From JAGWAJ01 sp965215155 (GTDB lineage: Bacteria > Acidobacteriota > Vicinamibacteria > Vicinamibacterales > UBA8438), in NCBI GenBank assembly GCA_965215155.1, contig CBDCCY010000004.1, forward strand, positions 1,922,001-1,986,000: DNA of 64,000 nucleotides. Reading direction: 5' to 3'. The first letter of the stretch is position 1, and each line of letters opens with the position of its first letter. The position numbers and the translations under genes were made by a program. This document shows positions 46,353 to 52,484 of the stretch, piece by piece. The notes beneath the pieces were generated by a model. That model was given only the letters and a program-made list of their open reading frames with translations. It ran no database searches and was not told where the DNA came from.

Positions 46353-47569
46353 GCTGCACCTCCAGGCCACGCGCGTGCGATCGTGCGCAGGGCGTCATGG
46401 TCGACCTTCGCGTAGATCGCCGTGGTCTGCAGGCGGGCGTGACGCAGGAAGTGCTGGATCTCGGACAGGGGGGCGCCCGCTCGGAGCAGTTGCGTTGCCG
46501 CGAAATGACGCAACCGATGTGCGTGGACGACGCCGAGGCCGGCTCGCTGCGCGGCGGCGGCCACAATCTGCGTGACCCCGGTCGGGCTCAACGGGCCCAG
46601 AGGCGCGACCAGGCGGACGAAGACGGTGCGCCCCTGCGCCCGGGTCGGCCGTTGGCGGAGATATGCGGCCACCGCGTTGCCCACATCGGTCGGGAGAGGC
46701 ATGCGCTCGGCCCGATTCCCCTTGCCGTGTACGACGACCTCGCCGGCGCGCCAGTGCACGTCGTCGAGACGCAGGGTCGCCACTTCGGCGGCCCGCAGGC
46801 CGAGGCGGGCCAGCGTGGTGATGACCGCAAAGTCGCGGCGCCCTCCCAGCGTCCGGGGGTCGCACGCGGCGAGCAGTCGCCGGACGTGGTCGGGCTCGAG
46901 GCGCGGCGGAAGCGCCACCAGTCGTCGGCCGGCTACCGACGGGACGGCCGTCGCCAGCGAACGCTGGACCACCCCGGTGACATGCAGGAAGACCAGCAGC
47001 GAGCGCAGTGCGGTCGACGTCAGTTGCGCGGCCCGGCGGGATTGCTCGGCACAGCGCGCCACCATGAACGCAGTCACGTCGGCCTCACCGAGTTGCTCGA
47101 GGTCCAGCCCGAGGCCGTCGGCCGAGATGCAGCCGCGCAGAAAGGGGCGGACCGCATCGACGTAGCCCTGGGCGGTGGCTTCGCCCAGACCCCGTTCCAC
47201 GGTGAGGTAGTGCCGGTAGAGCACCAGGGTCTTGTCCACGGGCCCTGTCGGGATGGGCGTCGTCGCAGGCGGGATCGCGCCACGAGCCCGGAGGTACGTC
47301 AGCAACGGGCGCAGCGCCTTGCCCGTCAGATGCCTCTTGTAGCCGGCCTTCTGCCGTGCTTGCAGAAACTGCTGCGTTCGCTCTGGCAGGTCGCCGATGT
47401 CGAGGCCTCTTGCCTGCAGCCACCGGCTGACGGCCGACGCCAGAGACAACTGCGTCCGCAGCGAGCGCGGTGTGTAGCCTTGCTGCGCAAGCTCCGTCGC
47501 GAAGCCCGCCGCGAACGGCTTGAGCGAACCAGCGATGGCGACGACGGGAACGCGTGACGGATCACTCAT
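46349..47569 (-). CDS. ritA: Tyrosine recombinase, first of the RIT trio
   Basis: A 406-residue protein from ATG 47569, with GAGAGGAGG upstream. The N-terminal extension of about 100 residues (SLASAVSRWLQARGLDIGDL, FLQARQKAGYKRHLTGKAL) is longer than in its two partners and is probably an extra DNA-binding region. Catalytic motifs: LARLGLRAAEVATLRLDD, VVHGKGNRAERMPLP, HAHRLRHFAATQLL, FLRHARLQTTAIYAKVDH. It is the first gene of the operon; the promoter should lie in the inverted-repeat-rich 170 bases before it. Confidence 0.9.
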   Translation of the reverse strand: MSDPSRVPVVAIAGSLKPFAAGFATELAQQGYTPRSLRTQLSLASAVSRWLQARGLDIGDLPERTQQFLQARQKAGYKRHLTGKALRPLLTYLRARGAIPPATTPIPTGPVDKTLVLYRHYLTVERGLGEATAQGYVDAVRPFLRGCISADGLGLDLEQLGEADVTAFMVARCAEQSRRAAQLTSTALRSLLVFLHVTGVVQRSLATAVPSVAGRRLVALPPRLEPDHVRRLLAACDPRTLGGRRDFAVITTLARLGLRAAEVATLRLDDVHWRAGEVVVHGKGNRAERMPLPTDVGNAVAAYLRQRPTRAQGRTVFVRLVAPLGPLSPTGVTQIVAAAAQRAGLGVVHAHRLRHFAATQLLRAGAPLSEIQHFLRHARLQTTAIYAKVDHDALRTIARAWPGGAA

Positions 47570-47681
47570 GAGAGCCTCCTCTCTCGTGGGTCGTGAGAGA
47601 AGAGTCTCCGTCCGTCAGCGCGCGGTGATTATCCGGATCGTCTCGTCGAAGACGCCCTGCACGACCGGGACATCAGGGCGG

Positions 47682-47712
47682 ACATCGGAATAATCCCGAC
47701 ATCGGCATAGTG
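47682..47712 (-). repeat. Right terminal inverted repeat of the RIT element
   Basis: The reverse complement is identical to 44356-44386 over 31 bases. An additional 20-bp palindrome with the same TTATTCCGAT core lies between it and the resumed IS66 coding sequence. Confidence 0.92.
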
Positions 47713-47740
47713 ATTCTTATTCCGATATCGGAATAAGGCG

Positions 47741-48250
47741 CACCTGTTACAACGCTGCAAGCAGCTCCGGGAGGACTATCCGAACAGTCCCTGGGCGGGC
47801 GACGTGGCGGCGGTCCTGCGGGCCGGTCTCGACCTGCGGGACCGCTGCAACGCGGGAGCGCTGAGCGAGCACGGGATGGCCACGGCCCGCGGCCGACTCA
47901 CGGCCCGGCTCGGGCGGCTGGTCGACGCCCCGCCGCCGCTGGACGACGCCGAGCGTTTCGCGGCGCACCTGGCCACCGAATTCCCGGCTGTGTTCCTATT
48001 CTTGTGGGACCCTTCGCTCGACGCCACCAACTGGCGCGCCGAACAGGCCCTCCGGCCCGCCGTGGTCATCCGCAAGGTGTGCGGCGGCAACCGCACCCGC
48101 CACGGCGCCGACACCCAGCAGGTCCTGGCCAGCGTCGTGCGCACCGCGCGCCAACGCGGCCTCGACCTGCCTCCGCTGATCGCCGCGATGTTGCGCGCGG
48201 TCGAGCCCGTTGTCCCCGAGCTCCTCGGCCTTCCGCCGCCGCTCCCGTAG
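47741..48250 (+). pseudogene. tnpC: IS66-family transposase, C-terminal part
   Basis: Continues the transposase after the RIT insertion: HLLQRCKQLREDYPNSPWAGDV, then PAVFLFLWDPSLDATNWRAEQALRP with the last acidic catalytic residue, and VIRKVCGGNRTRHGADTQQV, the IS66 C-terminal signature. Stop at 48248-48250. No other damage, so removal of the RIT would regenerate a complete enzyme of about 497 residues. Confidence 0.92.
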
Positions 48251-48550
48251 GCCGGCAACGTCCGACATACGACCTCGACGGGCGACCGGTCCCCGTGGCG
48301 CCCCGCCGCAGGAGGCGGACGACCGCACCGCCCGCGGCAGCCCGCGGTCGCCACCGGACTTCACGGAGAAATCGGCGCCGATGCTCCCGCGCGCCGGCTT
48401 GGCGTTCGGTGTCCGTGGCATCGCGACGGGGGAGGCAAGCCGCGCGAACACACTGTCGGTTCCAGCCACCGCGTCGACGCGCTGAAACCTCCGCACTCCA
48501 AGTCCACTCTCAGCCCGTGTCTATTGGGAAATCACCCGCTAACCGAATAC

Positions 48551-48851
48551 GCTGCAGGTACGCCCGCAGCGCGCTGGCGTGTTGCGACTCGAACGACGAG
48601 AGCCGCGCGAACGTGTGCTGCAGGGCCTCCTGCACCAGGTCGCTCGTGTCGACGTCCCCGTCGCGCGCCCACCGCGGCAACCGGCCCCGCGCCCATCGGC
48701 GGAGCCAGGGCCGGTACCGCCCGAACAACCGGTCGGTCGCCGACCGGTTCCCGCGCCGGGCCTGCTCCAGGAGGTGCGGATCCGACGTGGAACCATCGGT
48801 CGTGCGGACCTCAGGTTGGCGCGACGATGCCGGGACGCGCTCGGGTGACAC
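48551..48851 (-). pseudogene. ECF sigma factor (pair 3), 5' half
   Basis: From GTG 48851: LLEQARRGNRSATDRLFGRYRPWLRRWARGRLP, VDTSDLVQEALQHTF, LRAYLQR, which is region 2 of an ECF sigma factor, then the IS66 end. The match to the sigma factor at 5176 is very close. The other half is at 42965-43295. Before the insertion the gene coded roughly 208 residues and stood about 200 bases upstream of the kinase at 40052-42766. Confidence 0.9.
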
Positions 48852-49017
48852 TGCGCAGATCCTGCATCAGAACGACCTCACCGGGAAACTCGGCCAGGAG
48901 CGACGCCTGACCGGCGACCTCTTGCTCGTAGCGGGAAGGAACCGCGCGCGCGGGTGGTCCCCTGGCCGCGTCCGCGATTCCCAACAGCCGCGTACCCGGC
49001 GTAGAATGACGGAGACG

Positions 49018-49899
49018 ATGGGTACGACAGCACCACCGGACGTCCCGGTGCGGAGCTTACGGGACATCCTGAACGCACTAGAGCAGCACCCGGAGTGGCG
49101 CACCGCGTTGCGCCAGCAGCTCCTCGGAGAGGAGTTGCTCGAACTGCCCGCCCTGTTCGCAAAGTTCGCCGCCGAGAGCACGAGGCGACTTGACCTGCTG
49201 ACGCAGGAACTCGCGGCGTTCAAGGCAACGACGACCAAGCGACTCGACCGCCTGGCCACGGACGTCGACACCCTGAAGAACGACGTGGACACCCTGAAGA
49301 ACGACGTGGGCACCCTGAAGAACGACGTGGGCACCCTGAAGAACGACGTGGACACCCTGAAGAACGACGTGGGCACCCTGAAGAACGACGTGGGCACCCT
49401 GAAGAACGACGTGGACACCCTGAAGAACGACGTGGGCACCCTGAAGAACGACATGGGCACCCTGAAGAACGACATGGGCACCCTGAAGGGCGCTCACGCC
49501 GAAACGAAGGCCCGCGCCGACATCGCGGTCATCGCCGACGAACTCGAACTCGAGTACCGACGGATCGTGCCGCGAGTCGAACTCAGGCGCGTCGCCAGAG
49601 ACAACGGAGCCGACCTGCAGGACGACGAGATCAAGAGCTTCGTCGCCAGCGACATCATGGCGGAGGCCACGGACGCGGAGGGAAACTCGACCTACCTCGC
49701 GATCGAAGCGTCCTACACCGGCGACCTCCACGACGCCGACCGGGCCCGAAGCCACGCGGCACTGATGCAGCGCCTCACGAACAGACCCTGCCGCGCAGTC
49801 ATCGCCAGCGCCCGCAACAACGACCGCCTCCACAAAGCGATCGACAGCGGGGAGGTCGCGTGGCACCAGCTGCAAGTCCGGATCCAGCCAGCCAACTGA
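49018..49899 (+). CDS. Coiled-coil protein with 11 heptad repeats and a C-terminal nuclease-like domain
   Basis: A 293-residue protein from ATG 49018. The ATG at 49006 overlaps a likely -10 box (TAGAAT, 49002-49007), so I prefer 49018 on an almost leaderless message. N-terminal helical part (LRDILNALEQHPEWRTALRQQLL). Then 11 exact or near-exact heptads DV(D/G)TLKN (49261-49491), with V and L in a/d positions, a textbook parallel coiled coil of about 77 residues. The C-terminal domain (DIAVIADELELEYRR..., YLAIEASYTGDLHDADRARSHA) has spaced acidic residues and E-A-S that recall PDDEXK-like folds, but this is a guess. No close functional neighbour. Confidence 0.7.
   Translation: MGTTAPPDVPVRSLRDILNALEQHPEWRTALRQQLLGEELLELPALFAKFAAESTRRLDLLTQELAAFKATTTKRLDRLATDVDTLKNDVDTLKNDVGTLKNDVGTLKNDVDTLKNDVGTLKNDVGTLKNDVDTLKNDVGTLKNDMGTLKNDMGTLKGAHAETKARADIAVIADELELEYRRIVPRVELRRVARDNGADLQDDEIKSFVASDIMAEATDAEGNSTYLAIEASYTGDLHDADRARSHAALMQRLTNRPCRAVIASARNNDRLHKAIDSGEVAWHQLQVRIQPAN
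49261..49491. repeat. Eleven tandem 21-bp repeats coding heptads
   Basis: Each 21-base unit codes D-V/M-D/G-T-L-K-N. The third residue follows the order D, D G G, D G G, D G G G, so a 63-bp higher-order unit (three heptads) seems to have been copied as a block. Codons are nearly identical between units, which indicates recent expansion. Confidence 0.9.
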
Positions 49900-50375
49900 A
49901 GGCAACACCGGCCCGGTACGAGATCTGAGGCCCCGCCAGGCAGGGGACGAGCGACCGTCATCCTCCCGGGATGACCGTAAACGCCCGGCAAGCCGGCCCG
50001 AGCGGCACAGGAAGACCCGCCGCTCCGGCGCTCACCTGCCGCCTGGAATCTCGTTTCCTTTCGATCCTCGCGATTCTACCGTCTCGCTGTCCGAACGGCT
50101 CCGTTTCGCTCCTGCACCGCAGCAGGACCACGCCAGCGGTCACCGACTTCGTGGACCGCTGCGGCGCGCGGCCCGCACGTTCCGGCCGAGGAGTACCCAC
50201 CGGGGAGCGGCGGCGTCATCCTGACCGACGGTCTCTGGTGGCGCCGCGTCGACCGGGATGCAGGCCTTGTCGGCCGGTCGCTCGTCCTGGACGGCCAGCC
50301 GTCGCCGTCATCGGGGTGCTCGCCCCGGAGTGCGAGGTAGGCCTGGAGCGCGGCCGTGGCGCGCGCGACCCTCAT
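49900..50375. other. Region without a recognised gene, contains dispersed repeat
   Basis: Holds the second copy of the 136-bp dispersed repeat (50127-50261). A minus-strand frame from 50375 (MRVARATAALQAYLALRGEH...) runs into that repeat and may be a gene remnant; nothing else is identifiable. Confidence 0.4.
50127..50261. repeat. Dispersed 136-bp repeat, copy 2
   Basis: Direct-orientation partner of 9899-10034 with about nine in ten positions identical, including a one-base deletion in the CCGGCC(C)GAGG part. On the minus strand both copies are entered by an otherwise unrelated frame, at its end. Confidence 0.6.
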
Positions 50376-50507
50376 CTACCGGATGCAGTCACGCAAGGTG
50401 AAGATAGGGAAGGGGCTATCGCGATGGCTGCCGATTGCCTCGCGGAGACCATCGGTGCTCGCATCGCAGAGGGCGCCGATATCCCGGGGCCGAGTGTTTT
50501 CGCTCAT
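50376..50507 (-). CDS. Short ORF with a well-marked promoter
   Basis: 43 codons from ATG 50507 (MSENTRPRDIGALCDASTDG...) to TAG. No family recognised; it may be the surviving start of a longer gene. It is listed because the 66 bases up to and including its first codons are repeated, inverted, in front of the gene at 51778, with TATGCT seven bases before the ATG as a -10 box of a leaderless transcript. Confidence 0.3.
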   Translation of the reverse strand: MSENTRPRDIGALCDASTDGLREAIGSHRDSPFPIFTLRDCIR

Positions 50508-50566
50508 CGTTCCAAGCATAACCCGCGCGACGCCCGTGCCGTGCTGCGTGCGACACGCGTCAGGAT
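50501..50566 (-). promoter_or_regulatory. Repeated 66-bp upstream region, copy 1
   Basis: Reads ATCCTGACGCGTGTCGCACG and on to ATGAGCG on the minus strand and matches 51717-51784 with few differences and a two-base gap. TATGCT lies just before the ATG. Probably a duplicated promoter that drives two different coding regions outward from the HEPN gene pair. Confidence 0.55.
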
Positions 50567-50583
50567 TGTCGGCGCGATCTCGG

Positions 50584-50949
50584 CTAGTGGATGGTTTCGT
50601 CTGCCTCGGGGGTTGCGAAGTTGCGGATGCGTTCAAGCCGCACCCATGACTCTTCGACCGTTGCGCCTGTGGGCTCAAGGAACCGGTAGCGTGCGTCGTG
50701 GCATTGGTCTCTCAGCCAGCGATAGTCTCTGTACACCGTGTCATCGCCCAGCTCCGCCACGCGCGACGTCCGCTCTCCATGGGATCCTGGGGACGGGCTC
50801 CCCAGGTCGCACAGGTGCGCGTCTATGTAGTGCAGAGCCGAGTAGAATAGGCACGTGAGCGCCCATTGGGTACTCACGGGGTCTCGGGCAAGTGCTTCGG
50901 CCACCTCCAGGTTATGGTCGGCCTGTCGTCGGTGCCGCTCAGCACTCAC
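50584..50949 (-). CDS. HEPN-domain protein
   Basis: A 121-residue all-helical protein from GTG 50949. Text: ERHRRQADHNLEVAEALARD, STQWALTCLFYSALHYIDAHL, TVYRDYRWLRDQCHDARYRF. The FYSALHYIDAHL helix, the late YRDYRWLRDQCHDARYR helix and the overall size fit the HEPN superfamily (RNase toxins and nucleic-acid stress proteins). No clean R-x(4-6)-H toxin motif, though RDQCHDARY is close. It overlaps the upstream gene on the same strand by 11 bases and is probably translated with it. Confidence 0.7.
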   Translation of the reverse strand: MSAERHRRQADHNLEVAEALARDPVSTQWALTCLFYSALHYIDAHLCDLGSPSPGSHGERTSRVAELGDDTVYRDYRWLRDQCHDARYRFLEPTGATVEESWVRLERIRNFATPEADETIH

Positions 50950-51223
50950 GCTCGAAGACCCGGTCCGCTGGCCTGAGATGTTGCTCGGAAGCCGTCACGT
51001 GAAAGTCGACGGTCGCGAGGAGCTCGCCGAAGAGACCGTGCAGCTCCAGCTCCCGCTCGTAGACAGCGTCGAGTGTCTCGTCGTAGAGAGCTGGCACGAC
51101 GGTCCAGATGTCCAACTCTGGAGCGTGTCCGGACACGTATACCGCACGCACTCCGGCCGCGCGCGCGAGAATGGCGGCGAGTACCCGGGCATCGAGGTGC
51201 CCAGAGCGGACCGAATCCGACAT
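50939..51223 (-). CDS. Hypothetical partner of the HEPN protein
   Basis: A 94-residue protein from ATG 51223: MSDSVRSGHLDARVLAAILA, then AAGVRAVYVSGHAPELDIWT and LYDETLDAVYERELELHGLFGELLATVDFHV. It is reminiscent of small proteins often encoded beside HEPN genes in nucleotidyltransferase/HEPN pairs, but the G-S-x(9)-D-x-D signature of nucleotidyltransferases is missing. Function unknown. The 11-base overlap with the HEPN gene implies a two-gene operon. Both are enclosed by inverted copies of a 66-bp promoter-like repeat. Confidence 0.55.
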   Translation of the reverse strand: MSDSVRSGHLDARVLAAILARAAGVRAVYVSGHAPELDIWTVVPALYDETLDAVYERELELHGLFGELLATVDFHVTASEQHLRPADRVFEREC

Positions 51224-51716
51224 GGCAAGCGTCGTCCAGGAAACGTCCTGAATCCCTCTGGCGTACGGCCCCGCACTGCCCGACTCTTCGCTCCGGCCCG
51301 CCTGCCGGGCAAGCCCCAAAGTACCACACGCTGGAGCTGGGCTCCCCGATCTGCCGGCGCCGGAGTTCCTCTACGAGCACGCGTCGCGCGGTGACTCCCG
51401 ACGACAACGGTGGGCGCGCGAGGCCGTCGAGCGGGAACGCCGGGCGCGCCCGCCTGCCGGACGGGTCGGCGGTAGTCGCCGGGCGGTCACGGGCTGCACG
51501 GCAGGTCGGACAGATGTCGATCGGCGTCCTGGCCGATCCCGGACCTGCGCCCTCCCGCAGCTCTGCGACAGAACGGACCGGTACGACCGGCGAGCGCGAC
51601 CGTGATGTCCCCTCGGCAGCGACCGGGACGAACTTGAGGCGATTGCTCCCATTCCATCCTCGATGCCGCTGGCGGACAGAGCTGGAAGACGCTGACCCGA
51701 CGCGGCCACTGGCTGC
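51224..51716. other. Region without a recognised gene
   Basis: About 490 GC-rich bases between the HEPN operon and the next promoter repeat. Frames on both strands are arginine/serine-rich with no recognisable domain. The upstream promoter of the HEPN pair should lie near 51230-51300. Confidence 0.4.
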
Positions 51717-51784
51717 ATCCTGACGCACGTGTCGCACGCAGCACGGCGCGGGCGTTGAGCGTGTTACGCTCCGAACGATGAGCG
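51717..51784 (+). promoter_or_regulatory. Repeated 66-bp upstream region, copy 2
   Basis: Inverted partner of 50501-50566. Contains GTTACGCTCCGAACGATG: TACGCT serves as -10 box and the ATG at 51778 follows ten bases later, indicating a near-leaderless transcript. Confidence 0.55.
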
Positions 51785-52182
51785 AGACGACGCTGCTCGT
51801 GACCGTCGTCGGGACCGGCATCGGAGGGACCGCCGTCGTCGTGAGCGTTCTCGCCCTCGTGGCAAGCGGAATCAACAGCCGCCTCAGCGCCTTGGGCAGC
51901 GAGTTGAGCGGCCGCATCGACAAGGCGAACGATCGCATCGACGCCCTCGGCGGCGAGATGCGGGGGGAGCTGGCGACGTTCCGCGGCGAGATGCGGGAGG
52001 AGCTGGCGACGTTCCGCGGCGAGATGCGGGGGGAGCTGGCGACGCTCCGCCGTGAGGTCCGCGAAGACCACGCCGCGCTCGATGCTCGCATCCGCGACGT
52101 CGGGGTCGAGCTGGCCAAGGTCGACCAACGGCTCGAGACCGTCGAGCGCGCCATCCTCCCGCAGGCCCCGCCCGCCGCCTAG
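51778..52182 (+). CDS. Membrane-anchored coiled-coil protein with 11-residue repeats
   Basis: A 134-residue protein from ATG 51778. One N-terminal membrane helix (LLVTVVGTGIGGTAVVVSVLALVA) precedes a long helix: SELSGRIDKANDRIDALG, then three copies of GEM(R)GELATFR-type hendecads (33-bp DNA repeats, about 51951-52050), then DARIRDVGVELAKVDQRLE. Eleven-residue periodicity gives a right-handed or straight coiled coil. It resembles small DUF1640/apolipoprotein-like helical proteins of unknown function. It shares its promoter region with the short ORF at 50376-50507. Confidence 0.7.
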   Translation: MSETTLLVTVVGTGIGGTAVVVSVLALVASGINSRLSALGSELSGRIDKANDRIDALGGEMRGELATFRGEMREELATFRGEMRGELATLRREVREDHAALDARIRDVGVELAKVDQRLETVERAILPQAPPAA

Positions 52183-52317
52183 GAAGCGGGAGCAGGCCCT
52201 GGAGGAATCCGCCGCAGCGCCTCGACGAACACGTTCGTGCACGATTCGGCGTGGCGTTCTACGATCCGTGCGGACGCATGCCCCTATCCTCCCCGCGCCT
52301 CGACGAATCCGACGTGC

Positions 52318-52464
52318 GTCCGTAGGCTCATCGTCGGCCGGGCAGAGCTCGGGTACAACTATCGCCAGCTCGCCTTCACGGAACGCTTGCCGAGCGCCGA
52401 GGCGGCCCGCAAGGCGATGCAGCGGGCGCTGGCACGGCTGCTCGAGGCGATGCCCGATCGGTAG
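52318..52464 (+). pseudogene. Tail of a fourth ECF sigma factor
   Basis: RRLIVGRAELGYNYRQLAFT, then ERLPSAEAARKAMQRALARLLEAMPDR and stop, is region 4 of the same ECF type as the other three loci. Nothing upstream matches the rest of the gene, and no kinase gene follows: a PQQ dehydrogenase in the opposite orientation comes next. It is a remnant of another sigma/kinase locus. Confidence 0.85.
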
Positions 52465-52484
52465 GCGGGTCAAGCGGCGACCGG

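Larger units (their letters stand above)
44359..47740 (-). mobile_element. RIT element (recombinase-in-trio)
   Basis: 3.4 kb carrying three consecutive tyrosine recombinase genes with four-base overlaps. A perfect 31-bp terminal inverted repeat lies at 44356-44386 and 47682-47712. The right end has a further 20-bp palindrome, TTATTCCGATATCGGAATAA, at 47717-47736. CAC flanks both sides (44356-44358 and 47741-47743), a possible 3-bp target duplication. The left end also holds an internal inverted repeat (GTTGGTGCAGA / TCTGCACCAAAC). Excision would restore the IS66 transposase frame, which proves the RIT is the younger insertion. Confidence 0.93.
43296..48550 (+). mobile_element. IS66-family element (ISBst12-like), itself interrupted by a RIT element
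   Basis: Ends: left GTCTTCGGTTAGCGGGT (43296 on) and right, on the other strand, GTATTCGGTTAGCGGGT (from 48550), a 17-bp inverted repeat with one mismatch. The 8-bp sequence GCTGCAGG occurs just outside both ends (43288-43295 and 48551-48558), the standard IS66 target duplication. There is one transposase gene with no separate tnpA/tnpB, like the ISBst12 group. The original element was about 1.9 kb; 3.4 kb of RIT DNA was added later. About 300 bp after the transposase stop (48251-48550) is non-coding tail. Confidence 0.93.

Noticed and set aside
44356..47743. Integron or phage integrase cluster
   Set aside because: Three overlapping recombinases with paired terminal repeats fit RIT elements. 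No attC-like array or phage genes are present.
49261..49491. 21-bp tandem repeats as a possible iteron origin
   Set aside because: They are in frame, code perfect coiled-coil heptads, and no replication initiator is nearby.
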